In this document: in pieces, positions 27,067 through 35,595 of the stretch
Numbering within the stretch: position 1 is the stretch's first letter
How the letters are laid out: the number at the start of each line of letters is the position of its first letter
Assembly (NCBI GenBank): GCA_023150945.1
Contig: JAKLJX010000014.1
Span: 62,001 to 126,000 of the forward strand
Direction: 5' to 3'
DNA: 64,000 nt
Source of the DNA: a bacterium
GTDB taxonomy: Bacteria; Zhuqueibacterota; Zhuqueibacteria; Zhuqueibacterales; Zhuqueibacteraceae
The notes under the pieces: generated by a model
Told to the model about the DNA's origin: nothing
The model's input: only the letters and a program-made list of their open reading frames with translations
The model's database searches: none
Position numbers and translations under genes: made by a program

Positions 27067-27379
27067 TGTTGGGGAAGAGAGCAAGAAGCGACGACTCCGA
27101 AGGAGTCAAATGTTCATGGCTCGGCAGGCCTCAGATGCCTCATGAACTCCGAAGGAGAGACATGTTGCTGGTCATCGTAAATGTGAAACCGTGCACTTGT
27201 TCATCGCATACACACATTTCACTCCTTCGGAGTTTCCAACGAGGTGAGGGGCTTTTGCTTTGAACATTTCATCCCTGATGGGATTGGCGACGCCGAATGC
27301 CGGCAAGTGACGCTCGACTGGGGCGGAAGGATTCTCAAAATCTGAAGGTAGCGGTGTGCTCAACTTGCGCTTCGCCTGG
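27067..27379. repeat. Intergenic region with CTCCGAAGGAG repeat cluster
   Basis: Three copies of a short palindrome in 140 nt: GACTCCGAAGGAGTC (27093-27107), AACTCCGAAGGAGA (27145-27158) and the reverse-type ACTCCTTCGGAGT (27221-27233), each near an 'AATGTTCATGG/ACATGTTG/ACATTTC'-like flank. TCCCTGATGGGA (near 27270) is a further small palindrome. No gene is supported. Confidence 0.65.
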
Positions 27380-28018
27380 TCAAGTTGCCGCGATTTGATG
27401 AATCTCCGCCAAGACGCCCTCCGCCCACTCCTTGTCCTTCAAGATATCATGCTCGTCGGTTTCGATCACGAAGATGCGATGATGCGCGGCGGCGCGCTTG
27501 ATCCAGCGCTCGTAGGCAATGTTCAACTGCGCCAGGTATTCCTTGTCGATGTTTTGCTCGTAATCGCGGCCGCGATGGCGAATCCGGCTGATCAGCGTCC
27601 AGATCGAGGCGCGCAGATAAACGATGACCGCGGGCGGCTGCAGCGCCTGTGAAATGGATTGATACAAATCCAGATAGCAGGCAAAATCGCGTTCCTGCAT
27701 CAAGCCGCGGTCAAAGAGATTTTGTGCAAAGATCTCGGCGTCTTCGTAGATCGTGCGGTCCTGCACGCAAATTGTCTTGCTGATCTGGATGCGCAAATGA
27801 TCCTTCAAGCGCTCCTTCAAAAAGAAGAGCTGGGAATGAAACGCCCAGCGGCTCATGTCCTTGTAAAAATCGGCGAGATAGGGGTTGTGCACTTCCTTCT
27901 CGAAGAAAACCGTCCAGCCGAAGTGCTCCGCGAGAATCCGGGTCAATGTGGTTTTGCCCACGCCGATGTTGCCGGCGATGGCAACAAAGGCATTGCGTTT
28001 GGCATCGAGTTTTTGCAT
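27380..28018 (-). CDS. Deoxynucleoside kinase
   Basis: dNK-family kinase (212 residues) phosphorylating deoxynucleosides in the salvage pathway. It has the P-loop GNIGVGKTT (~16-24), the FFEKEVHNPYLADFYKD substrate segment, the CVQDRTIYEDAEIFA (DR[ST]) motif near residue 85, and the LID-like YLRASIWTLISRIRHRGRDYE. The base preference (dA/dG/dC) cannot be set from sequence alone. It is transcribed divergently from the ECF sigma gene across a ~340-nt spacer. The ribosome site is weak. Confidence 0.92.
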   Translation of the reverse strand: MQKLDAKRNAFVAIAGNIGVGKTTLTRILAEHFGWTVFFEKEVHNPYLADFYKDMSRWAFHSQLFFLKERLKDHLRIQISKTICVQDRTIYEDAEIFAQNLFDRGLMQERDFACYLDLYQSISQALQPPAVIVYLRASIWTLISRIRHRGRDYEQNIDKEYLAQLNIAYERWIKRAAAHHRIFVIETDEHDILKDKEWAEGVLAEIHQIAAT

Positions 28019-28360
28019 AGAAGACCGTCAGGCGGCTAGGGATCGCAACCACCTCCGGCGATGACGAATCAGCGCCGGCAAAGCCAGGGCAGGGCATCGC
28101 ACACGTGGCCTGCTCCTGCAAGAGATTCACTGCCGTGGTGACGACCGGCAAACGCACACGCTGCTGCAGCGCGCATGCAAAGCAGAATCACGACCAGGCC
28201 AGCTCCACGCGCAAATCGTTGAGCATTATAAGCAATTCCCACCAAAACGCAAGCGCTTTGTAGAATCAACACTGCCGGGCCTGGGCACTGGCGCAACCGC
28301 GCGCCGGCGGCGAATTCGCTGCAAACCTTTTGCTCCCGGCCTTGTCTATTCTGACGGCTT
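28019..28360. other. Divergent promoter region between dNK and ECF sigma genes
   Basis: No gene is supported. It must hold promoters for both divergent genes. No clear -35/-10 or ECF-type (GAAC) promoter was recognised by eye. Confidence 0.35.
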
Positions 28361-28945
28361 ATGACCGAAACCGAAGAAAGACTCATCCGGCGCGCCCAGC
28401 AGGGCCAGGTCGCAGCCTTCGAGCAACTGGTGGCGTTGCACGACCGCCAGGTGTTGAAGCTGGCCTACAACATGCTGGGCCACCAGCAGGATGCGGAGGA
28501 CGTGTATCAGGAGATCTTCCTGCTCGTCTTTCGCAAGATTTCCTCTTTTCGGTTCGAAAGCGAGTTTTCCACCTGGCTGTACCGCCTGGTGGTGAACACC
28601 TGCATCAATTATCGAAAGAAACGCAGCCGGAATCGTTTGTTCCCGCTGGCAACCGCGCCGATGGATCAGGAAGAAGCGGCGGCCGGCCCGGAGACTGTGG
28701 ATCGGGAAATCGATCCGGAACGCGCCGCGCTCAACCGCGAGCTGGGCGAACAAATCACCAGCGCGATTGCGGACCTTTCAGAGCAACAACGCGCCGTGTT
28801 CGTCCTGCGCCACTTTCACGGCCACAAGCTGCAGGACATTGCGGCCATTCTCGAGTGCGCGGAAGGCACGGTGAAGAATTATCTCTTTCGCGCGACGCAA
28901 CATTTGCAGCGCCGCCTGCGGCCATACTATGAGGATTCGCGATGA
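28361..28945 (+). CDS. ECF-type RNA polymerase sigma factor
   Basis: 194 residues with the two ECF regions: sigma-2 (~22-90; LAYNMLGHQQDAEDVYQEIF, the -10-recognising helix, then FSTWLYRLVVNTCINY) and sigma-4 (~125-185; LSEQQRAVFVLRHFHGHKLQ and DIAAILECAEGTVKNYLFRA). The next gene overlaps by ATGA and is an anti-sigma factor-like membrane protein, and the third gene is a DUF4097 envelope protein. The three form an envelope-stress-type operon by inference. Confidence 0.95.
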   Translation: MTETEERLIRRAQQGQVAAFEQLVALHDRQVLKLAYNMLGHQQDAEDVYQEIFLLVFRKISSFRFESEFSTWLYRLVVNTCINYRKKRSRNRLFPLATAPMDQEEAAAGPETVDREIDPERAALNRELGEQITSAIADLSEQQRAVFVLRHFHGHKLQDIAAILECAEGTVKNYLFRATQHLQRRLRPYYEDSR

Positions 28946-29922
28946 GCTTGCCCGAACACCTGCACCAGCTTTTGCTGCTGTATGACAGCAACGAATTGAC
29001 GCCGCTGCAACGCCAGCAAGTAGAGGAGCTGCTGCAAACCGATCCCGAGGCGCAGCAAGAACTGGCGGCGCTGCGCGCCCTGCAGCGCCGGTTGCAGGCA
29101 ACGAAACCGTATGAGCCGGAGGCTGCCACGCTGCAGCGCTTGCGCCGGCAATTACACCGTCGGCTGGAAGCAGCACCGGCCCGGGCCCGCTGGCGGCCAC
29201 GCCTGGTGGAATTTCTGCTCGGCAGTGACCGGCCGCTGTGGCGCCTGGGTTTCGCAGCGGCGATGCTGGTGCTCGGCCTGGGGCTGGGCCGGCAGTTCTT
29301 TACGCGCACCACCGTGGTGACGCTGCCGCCGGCCGCCGGCGCCGCTTTCACCACCGAGCCGGTGATCACCGGCAACTCGGCGATCGTGCCGCAACTGGCA
29401 AATGTGCATCGCATCCATCTCGATCCCGCCACCGGCGAGATTGAAATCGCATTCAGCACGGTGAACAATGTCATCTTGCGCGGCACGATGGCAGATCCGG
29501 CGATTCGCCAGGTGCTGGCGCACACCATGCGCGCGCAGGAGCAGGCGGGATTGCGGCTGAAGGCGGTGCGTGCCATCGACGAAGCTGCCGCCCAGCCGGC
29601 CGCGGCCGCGCAGGATGAGGAGCTTACCCAGGCCCTGTTGCAGGTGCTGGTGCATGATGCCAACGACGGCGTACGGCTGAAAGCCATTGACGCACTCAAG
29701 AATTTTGCACCGACGCCGGAGATCAAGTCCGCGTTGATCCAAGCCTTGCTGCGCGACGCCAATCCCGCGGTGCGGATTGCGGCCTTGTCGGCGCTGAGCC
29801 GGACGCCGGTCGAAGCGCCGGAAGCCTCGGCGCTCGAGGCTGCCGCGGCCATCGACTCGAATGCCTTCATTCGCATGGAAGCAAAACGATTGCTGCAAAG
29901 CTTGCAGGCAGAACGATTGTAA
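28942..29922 (+). CDS. Membrane anti-sigma factor-like protein with HEAT-type C-terminus
   Basis: 326 residues. The cytosolic N-terminus (~1-90) has anti-sigma-like helices (LLLYDSNELTPLQRQQVEEL, PEAQQELAALRALQRRL) but lacks the HxxxCxxC zinc site of many zf-HC2 proteins. One TM segment lies at ~105-125 (LGFAAAMLVLGLGLGRQF). The periplasmic part has a short beta region, then HEAT-like repeats (~210-320; VRLKAIDALKNFAPTPEIKS, VRIAALSALSRTPV). It overlaps the sigma gene by ATGA, so translation is coupled. The likely role is to hold the sigma factor and sense the envelope through the HEAT domain. Confidence 0.82.
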   Translation: MSLPEHLHQLLLLYDSNELTPLQRQQVEELLQTDPEAQQELAALRALQRRLQATKPYEPEAATLQRLRRQLHRRLEAAPARARWRPRLVEFLLGSDRPLWRLGFAAAMLVLGLGLGRQFFTRTTVVTLPPAAGAAFTTEPVITGNSAIVPQLANVHRIHLDPATGEIEIAFSTVNNVILRGTMADPAIRQVLAHTMRAQEQAGLRLKAVRAIDEAAAQPAAAAQDEELTQALLQVLVHDANDGVRLKAIDALKNFAPTPEIKSALIQALLRDANPAVRIAALSALSRTPVEAPEASALEAAAAIDSNAFIRMEAKRLLQSLQAERL

Positions 29923-30020
29923 GCCGCTGCTCTCGGGGTCTCCGGAGGCCCGGGAAGAAGCCGGCAGCATTACCTTCACAACGACATTTGAACGACGATA
30001 CAATTCAGGGAGACATACTC

Positions 30021-31310
30021 ATGTCAAGCAGAACATTGCACTTCATTGGAAGGTTCAGCGGTTTGGCGGTGATGATTCTTCTGGCGGTGATGGTCGAGTA
30101 TTCGCCGGCGCAGGAAATTCGTCAGGAGGGCCGGCGCTATGTCGCCGAAATCAAAAAGGAATTCAAAGCCGGGCCGCAGGGCACGCTCGAAATCCGCGAC
30201 GTCACCGGCGATGTTACCGTCAGCACGGTGGCGCAAAACACGGTGACGATTTTCGAAACCGTGAGCATGGAAGTCTTCACAATGGAAGAAGCTAGACAGG
30301 TTCTAAAAGTCTGCCAGGATTCCTATTCGCAAAGCGGTGAGTTCATTCGGGTCGATGGCCGGGAGCGGCCGCGGCGTTCGAGTGAATCCCAGTTTCGCGT
30401 CACCGTACCCAGCCGTTTCAACGTGGACATCAGCACGAGCGGTGGTGATTTGACCATTCGGCAACTCATGGGCAATGCCACGCTACGCACCTCCGGTGGA
30501 GACATCGAGCTGGCGGAGACCGGCGGCGAGGTGAACGCCACCACCTCCGGCGGCGATGTGGTGGTGCGTGACGCCGGCGGCCGCGTCGCGGTGAAAACCT
30601 CCGGCGGCGACTTGCGACTGGAGCGCATCAACGGCATCCTGGACGGCCGCACCTCCGGCGGCAGCATTTCCCTGCGCGTCGCCAGCCAGACGGTCGATCT
30701 GCGCACCAGCGGCGGCGACATCGACATCTTCGAAGTGAATGGCAACGTCACCGCCAGCACCTCGGGTGGTGATGTCAACGTCGAAAACACCGCCGGCAGC
30801 GTCGAGGTCAGCACCTCCGGCGGCGACATCGTGTTGCGCAACATCAAAGGTGAAATCAAGGCCGCCACTTCGGGTGGTGACGTGCGCGCCACGACCCTGC
30901 TCAGTGCGGCGCGGCTGCGCACTTCCGGAGGCGACATCGAAGTGCGCGATCTGAAAGCGAGTCTGGAGGCCGCAACCTCCGGCGGCGAAGTCGGAGTGGA
31001 AATGACGCTGGCGGATTTCAGCAAGCCGCATGACCTCACGCTCAGCAGCAGCGGCGGCAGCATCGAACTGACCATTCCGGAAAAGCTGCCGGCGCGCATC
31101 CAGGCGGAGATTCAACTCGACGAAAGCTGGCGCTTCGGCGACCGCTATGACATCGAATCCGACTTTCCGCTGCGCATCGAGCGCAATGAAGCCGGTGAGC
31201 GCGGCGGCCGCTTCGTGCGCGGCGCGGGCGAGATCAACGGCGGCGGCGATGCGATCACGCTGAAAACCAGCGCCGGCAACATCATCATCCGCAAAGGCCG
31301 CACGCCTTGA
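30021..31310 (+). CDS. Exported DUF4097-family beta-solenoid protein with 18-residue repeats
   Basis: 429 residues with a signal peptide (to ~residue 32, ending YSPAQ). After a ~100-residue N-terminal region, residues ~139-336 contain eleven successive 18-residue units, each opening TSGGD/S/E (DNA about 30435-31028). A last SSGGS turn follows. Each unit would form one coil of a beta-helix. This is the DUF4097 ('putative adhesin') family. GGGAG lies ~9 nt before the ATG. It is the third gene of the sigma/anti-sigma unit and is followed by a strong terminator, so it is likely a regulated envelope protein, perhaps a sensor partner. Confidence 0.88.
   Translation: MSSRTLHFIGRFSGLAVMILLAVMVEYSPAQEIRQEGRRYVAEIKKEFKAGPQGTLEIRDVTGDVTVSTVAQNTVTIFETVSMEVFTMEEARQVLKVCQDSYSQSGEFIRVDGRERPRRSSESQFRVTVPSRFNVDISTSGGDLTIRQLMGNATLRTSGGDIELAETGGEVNATTSGGDVVVRDAGGRVAVKTSGGDLRLERINGILDGRTSGGSISLRVASQTVDLRTSGGDIDIFEVNGNVTASTSGGDVNVENTAGSVEVSTSGGDIVLRNIKGEIKAATSGGDVRATTLLSAARLRTSGGDIEVRDLKASLEAATSGGEVGVEMTLADFSKPHDLTLSSSGGSIELTIPEKLPARIQAEIQLDESWRFGDRYDIESDFPLRIERNEAGERGGRFVRGAGEINGGGDAITLKTSAGNIIIRKGRTP
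30435..31028 (+). repeat. 54-bp coding tandem repeat (11 units) in the DUF4097 gene
   Basis: Eleven in-register units with no length variation; the TSGG codons recur every 54 bp while the other positions vary freely. This points to old repeats held by structure rather than recent slippage. Confidence 0.85.
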
Positions 31311-31339
31311 TTCCTCCCTGCCCTTCGTGAAATCAAACC

Positions 31340-31370
31340 AGCCGGCAGCCGCTTGACTGCCGGCTTTTTT
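31340..31370 (+). terminator. Rho-independent terminator of the sigma/anti-sigma/DUF4097 operon
   Basis: Perfect 9-bp stem AGCCGGCAG / CTGCCGGCT, 8-nt loop, then TTTTTT, 30 nt after the stop codon. Confidence 0.9.
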
Positions 31371-31577
31371 GTTGTGAAATTCTGCTTGTGAATGTGGCAC
31401 GCCGGCGGTATTCTGTTGCCCGATTGCGGGATCATCAGCGCAGGCACACAGCGAGCCGCAAGCAAGTGGGCAGCGGCCGCAAGCTCGTCACGAACGGCAT
31501 TGGTGTCGATGCGCGGCTGAATGCTCCTGCCCAAGCCGCGCAGATTTCACTCTCACGCATAGGGCGGGTTCAAACCC

Positions 31578-32750
31578 ATGAAACCACCGGTCGCACAACT
31601 CACAGAATCGTTCACCGAGTCAGTCATTCGCGAAATGACGCGCTTGACGCTGCTGCACGGCGGGGTCAATCTCTCGCAGGGCTTTCCGGATTTTCCCGCG
31701 CCCACCGCGGTGAAGGAGGCCGCGGTCGCGGCGATTCGCGCGGATATCAATCAATACGCCATCACTTGGGGCGCGGCGAAATTGCGCGAGGCCATCGCGG
31801 AGAAAGCGGCGCGCTACAACCGCCTGCAGGTCGATCCGGTGAAAAACGTGACGGTGACCTGCGGCTCCACCGAGGCCATGATTGCCACGTTGCTGGCGCT
31901 GATCAATCCCGGCGATGAAGTGATCATCTTCGAGCCGTTCTATGAGAATTACGGCCCCGATGCCCTGCTCGCGGCCGCGCAGCCGCGTTTCGTCAAATTG
32001 CATCCACCGGATTGGCACTTTGACGAGGGCGAGTTGCGCCGCGCTTTCAACCGGCATACCCGCGCCATTATCATCAACACGCCCAACAACCCCACCGGCA
32101 AGATTTTCTCCCGCCACGAGTTGGAATTCATTGCCGGCCTCTGCCAAACGTGGGACGCGTTTGCCCTCACCGATGAAATCTACGAACACATTCTGTATGA
32201 GGGCGCCGCGCATCTCAGCCTCGCCAGCCTGCCAGGCATGGCGGAGCGCACGATCACGATCAACGCCATTTCGAAAACCTACAGTCTGACCGGCTGGCGG
32301 GTGGGCTGGGCGATCGCGCCGGAGAAGCAGACCAGCGCAATTCGCAAAGTGCATGATTTCCTCACCGTCGGCGCGCCGGCGCCGTTGCAGGAGGCGGCCG
32401 CGGTCGCGCTGCGGTTCGAGGAAGACTACTACCGGAACCTGGCGGCGCTTTATCAGCAGAAACGCGACCGGCTGCTGGGCATTTTGCAGGCCACCGGCTT
32501 TGAGTGCTGGATTCCGCAAGGCGCATACTACATCATGGCAGACGCCGGCAGGCTCATGCAGAAGACCGGCCACCGCAATGACAATGATTTCGCGCGCTGG
32601 ATGATTCGTGAAATCGGCGTGGCCGCGGTGCCGGGCTCCAGTTTCTATCAGCGCCCGGAAGAGGGCCGCACGCGGGTGCGGTTTTGTTTCTGCAAGAAAG
32701 AAGAAACACTCGCTGCGGCTGAGGCCCGGCTGCGCCGCCTCTGCGATTGA
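31578..32750 (+). CDS. PLP-dependent aminotransferase, class I/II (KAT/methionine aminotransferase-like)
   Basis: 390 residues, fold type I. Characteristic blocks are GGVNLSQGFPDFPAP (~28-42), NQYAITWGAAKLREAI, VTVTCGSTEAM, NTPNNPTGKIFSR, ALTDEIYEHILY and NAISKTYSLTGWRVGW with the PLP lysine. The C-terminal RTRVRFCFCK carries the substrate-carboxylate arginine. The SQGFPDF and 'NQY....G' features point to the methionine/kynurenine (glutamine transaminase K) branch rather than aspartate aminotransferase. The exact substrate is uncertain. It is a single-gene unit ending in a shared convergent terminator. Confidence 0.92.
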   Translation: MKPPVAQLTESFTESVIREMTRLTLLHGGVNLSQGFPDFPAPTAVKEAAVAAIRADINQYAITWGAAKLREAIAEKAARYNRLQVDPVKNVTVTCGSTEAMIATLLALINPGDEVIIFEPFYENYGPDALLAAAQPRFVKLHPPDWHFDEGELRRAFNRHTRAIIINTPNNPTGKIFSRHELEFIAGLCQTWDAFALTDEIYEHILYEGAAHLSLASLPGMAERTITINAISKTYSLTGWRVGWAIAPEKQTSAIRKVHDFLTVGAPAPLQEAAAVALRFEEDYYRNLAALYQQKRDRLLGILQATGFECWIPQGAYYIMADAGRLMQKTGHRNDNDFARWMIREIGVAAVPGSSFYQRPEEGRTRVRFCFCKKEETLAAAEARLRRLCD

Positions 32751-32780
32751 AAGCGACGGCCGATTCATTTTTTCAAAACA

Positions 32781-32820
32781 AAAACCCCGCGCCGATGATT
32801 GCACCGGCGCGGGGTTTTTT
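32781..32820. terminator. Bidirectional terminator between aminotransferase and NamZ-like genes
   Basis: A 14-bp stem (AAAACCCCGCGCCG / CGGCGCGGGGTTTT) with A- and T-rich flanks on both sides, between convergent genes. Confidence 0.9.
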
Positions 32821-32844
32821 ATTGCCACGATGGGACGGACGGGA

Positions 32845-34146
32845 TCAGCGCTTCTGCTTCTGGTTCCTGCTTCGGTTGGGCGGCACGGTCTTGCCGCCGT
32901 TATCCGCGGGAATCGAATCATACAACAAATAGCGCTCGCGTTTGGCACGATACTCCTTGAGCGCAGGTTCCCAGGAGAGATAAATCGTGGCGGGTGAGTC
33001 GCCGCGCAGCAGGCGCAACCGCACCGAATCGGTTCCCATGGCCTGATCAAAGCTCTTCACGCGCGCGGGATTGAAGATGTTCTGTTCGGGATACAATTTG
33101 TAAAGCGTGGCCAGAATGTAAAGCTGAGTCAACATCGGCCGGAAGATCTGCGGCGCAACGATGTGCATCTGCACGCCGGAGAGCGGCATGTCTTTGTGGC
33201 CGAAGTAATAGGGCCGGTAATGCAACGGCCGGAAGAGCACACCCGGCAATTTCTCGGCGTTCAACGCGGCCGCCAGCTTCGCGCCGTCGATCCAGGTGTG
33301 GCCGATCAGCTCGAACGGCAGGGTGTAGCCGACGCCTTCATTCACCGCGGACAATTCACCCATGCAGCCGGTGGCGGCGATGTGATAAACCGTTTGCGCA
33401 TGCGGCACGTGCGGCGAAGTCGGCACCCACGGCAAGCCGGTCTCCGCGAACATCATGTAACGCCGCCAACCCCGCATCGGCACGACGGTGAGCTGCGTAC
33501 CGAATTGATATTCTTGATTGAAATACTGCGCCAGCTCGCCGACGGTCAAACCGTAAATGTAGGGAATCGGATAGAGTCCGATGAAGGATTTGAAATTTTC
33601 CTCCAATACCGGACCTTCGATGAGATCGCCGCCGAGCGGGTTGGGGCGATCGAGCACGATGAAGGGAATACCTTGCCGGGCCGCCGCCTGCATCGACAAC
33701 GCCATGGTGTAGATGTAGGTGTAGGCGCGCGAGCCGATGTCCTGAATATCATAGATGAGAACTTCGATATCCTTGAGCATTTCCGGCGTTGGCGCGCGAT
33801 TCTTGCCATAGAGCGAATAGACCGGCACACCGGTGCGCGTATCGATCGTATCGACCACATATTCGCCCGCGAAAATGTCGCCGCGCACGCCATGTTCCGG
33901 CCCGAACAGGGCAGCGAGCGTCACGCCGGGTTGTGCGCTCAAGGCATCGATGGTCGACACGAGTTGTGAGGTCACGCCCGTGGGATTGGTGATCAAGCCG
34001 ACCCGCTTGCCTTTGATCAAATCGAGTTGTTCCGTCAGCAAAACTTCGACTCCGGGTTTGACCTGGGCGTGCAGAACAAGCGGCAGGAGAAGGAGAAACG
34101 AGAGCAGCTTCGTACGAGTCTGGGCAAAGCTCGGATGGAGGTGCAT
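32845..34146 (-). CDS. DUF1343 / exo-beta-N-acetylmuramidase NamZ-like protein
   Basis: 433 residues with an N-terminal signal peptide (TKLLSFLLLLPLVLHAQ). The DUF1343 signature blocks are LIKGKRVGLITNPTGV, AALFGPEHGVRGD, VPVYSLYGKNRAPT, DIQDIGSRAYTYIYTM, VLDRPNPLGG and ATGCMGELSAVNEGVGYTLPFE. The characterised member NamZ is a secreted exo-lytic N-acetylmuramidase of peptidoglycan turnover. The protein is therefore likely exported and cell-wall active, but activity on this protein is inferred. It is terminated by the shared hairpin at 32781-32820. Confidence 0.9.
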   Translation of the reverse strand: MHLHPSFAQTRTKLLSFLLLLPLVLHAQVKPGVEVLLTEQLDLIKGKRVGLITNPTGVTSQLVSTIDALSAQPGVTLAALFGPEHGVRGDIFAGEYVVDTIDTRTGVPVYSLYGKNRAPTPEMLKDIEVLIYDIQDIGSRAYTYIYTMALSMQAAARQGIPFIVLDRPNPLGGDLIEGPVLEENFKSFIGLYPIPYIYGLTVGELAQYFNQEYQFGTQLTVVPMRGWRRYMMFAETGLPWVPTSPHVPHAQTVYHIAATGCMGELSAVNEGVGYTLPFELIGHTWIDGAKLAAALNAEKLPGVLFRPLHYRPYYFGHKDMPLSGVQMHIVAPQIFRPMLTQLYILATLYKLYPEQNIFNPARVKSFDQAMGTDSVRLRLLRGDSPATIYLSWEPALKEYRAKRERYLLYDSIPADNGGKTVPPNRSRNQKQKR

Positions 34147-34297
34147 GTCAGTTCCAGGGATGAGAGTGGTCGCGGGCGAGAATGGTCTGTTTGATTTCCG
34201 CCGGCGCAGTTGGAGATTTCATTTTGCCGCGATTGCCCGCGCGTGCGCACAAGACTGCGCCCGCTGGTGTGAGGCGATGAATTTTCCCGCGGCGCGT

Positions 34298-35203
34298 TCA
34301 GAGTTTCTTGCGATAGCGCCAGAACACGCGGGTGATGTGGGCGTCGGCATAGTGCAGATAGAACGCATAAGGCCCGACCCACGGAATGATGGCGCGGCGG
34401 TGGCCCTGCGCCTTGATATCGGCGAGGCAACGCAGCAGCAGCACGCCGCCGAGATTCTTGCCGCGATAATCCGGGTCGGTTCCCATCGGCCCGAACCAGC
34501 CGGTGTTTTGGTTGTTGCCGTCGTGGGCCGAGAAGGCCGCGACTTTCTTTTGATGCAACGCCAGATGCAGGCTGATGGGGTAGTTGGAGAGCGCCCGCTC
34601 GACTTCCGGAATCCATGCCGGCCAGTGCCGCGCGAGCAGCGCCATGACGTCGTCCCAATCCGCCATCAATGCCCGGCGGATTTCGAAGCCGGCCGCGCGC
34701 AGCCGCTCCTCTTCATTTTTGGTTTCGAAGCTGCGTGCGGACAAATCGACTTCCATGTTGGCGGTGTCGCCGAAGCGTTCATAGCCCTGGCGCTCGAAGA
34801 AGGCCAAAGTTTCAGTGTAGCGCGGGTCGATGCCGGGCACAAGATAATTGGGATTGCTGTCGAACACGCGAATGGTCTGCACGCCGGCGGCGCGCAGAGT
34901 CTGTTCAATGGCGTGCAGCAGCGCTTTGCCCACGCCGCGGCGGCGCACGCTGGGATCGACCGCCAGCAGCTTGATGAAGCCCAGGCCTTCCCTCACCAGG
35001 TGGCGCTGCACGCCCATGATCAGGCCCACCGGCCGCCTCTCCTGCTCGGCCAGCAAAACCAGCTCCGGGTCATAGTCAGGGTCTTCGGAAATTTTTTCAT
35101 CGAGCAGCTCGGGTGTCATCTGGTCGAAGTGGGCGCTGCGATTCCAGATGGCGAGCGCCGCTTCCAGATCGGACTCTTGCAACGGCCGGAGGTTCATGGA
35201 CAT
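34298..35203 (-). CDS. Tandem GNAT acetyltransferase
   Basis: 301 residues with two GNAT modules. The first (~1-140) has LLAVDPSVRRRGVGKALLHA (R/Q-x-x-G-x-G/A acetyl-CoA loop) and FFERQGYERFG. The second (~160-290) is more degenerate, with TDPDYRGKNLGGVLLLRC as its loop. Substrate unknown. The start overlaps the clpS stop by 10 nt (35194-35203), so the two are probably co-transcribed and coupled. GAGG lies 4 nt upstream of the first ATG, and a second ATG two codons in has better spacing. Confidence 0.88.
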   Translation of the reverse strand: MSMNLRPLQESDLEAALAIWNRSAHFDQMTPELLDEKISEDPDYDPELVLLAEQERRPVGLIMGVQRHLVREGLGFIKLLAVDPSVRRRGVGKALLHAIEQTLRAAGVQTIRVFDSNPNYLVPGIDPRYTETLAFFERQGYERFGDTANMEVDLSARSFETKNEEERLRAAGFEIRRALMADWDDVMALLARHWPAWIPEVERALSNYPISLHLALHQKKVAAFSAHDGNNQNTGWFGPMGTDPDYRGKNLGGVLLLRCLADIKAQGHRRAIIPWVGPYAFYLHYADAHITRVFWRYRKKL

Positions 35204-35532
35204 TCGTCCTCAGAAGGTTCGATGCAGGCGCTCATGGAGCCTTTGCAGTGGGGAATGCGCCAATCGGCGCCATAGGCGTGGATTTGATCGCGCTTCAGCT
35301 CGGCGCGTTCGAGGGTGGTGGTGTCGACGATCACGCGGCCGGCGGCGTCGACTTCGCATGCCAGCAGGAACGCCTGCTCGCGGTTGTGACGGAAAAGCTG
35401 CATCAACATCTCGATGACATAATCGTAGGTGTGCTCATCGTCATCGAGCAGGATGACGTGATAGCGGGGAATGAGCTGGGGGCGTGCGTGCGCTTGTTTC
35501 TGGTGTTTGCGTGTCGGGCTGATGACTTCCAT
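35194..35532 (-). CDS. clpS: ClpS-like N-degron adaptor (divergent clade)
   Basis: ClpS delivers N-degron proteins to the ClpAP/ClpCP protease. The core RYHVILLDDDEHTYDYVIEMLM ... CEVDAAGRVIVDTT ... AELKRDQIHAYG is the ClpS fold (~112 residues). In place of the classical N-D-D it has D-D-D, and the VH motif is VD, as in the divergent 'DDDxHTYxYV' clade that ends in CKGSMSA. Substrate preference may therefore differ. The start is uncertain: ATG at 35532 or 35547, neither with a clear ribosome site. It overlaps the GNAT gene by 10 nt. Confidence 0.82.
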   Translation of the reverse strand: MEVISPTRKHQKQAHARPQLIPRYHVILLDDDEHTYDYVIEMLMQLFRHNREQAFLLACEVDAAGRVIVDTTTLERAELKRDQIHAYGADWRIPHCKGSMSACIEPSEDECP

Positions 35533-35595
35533 AAAAAGAAAAAGCATAATTCCGCGTCACGGAACTACGCTCCTCGTTGCGGGACGAATCGTGTG

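Noticed and set aside
27067-27380. CRISPR-like spacing of CTCCGAAGGAG repeats
   Set aside because: Only three 11-15-bp palindromes at uneven spacing (52 and 76 nt) and mixed orientation, with no cas genes. Not a CRISPR array.
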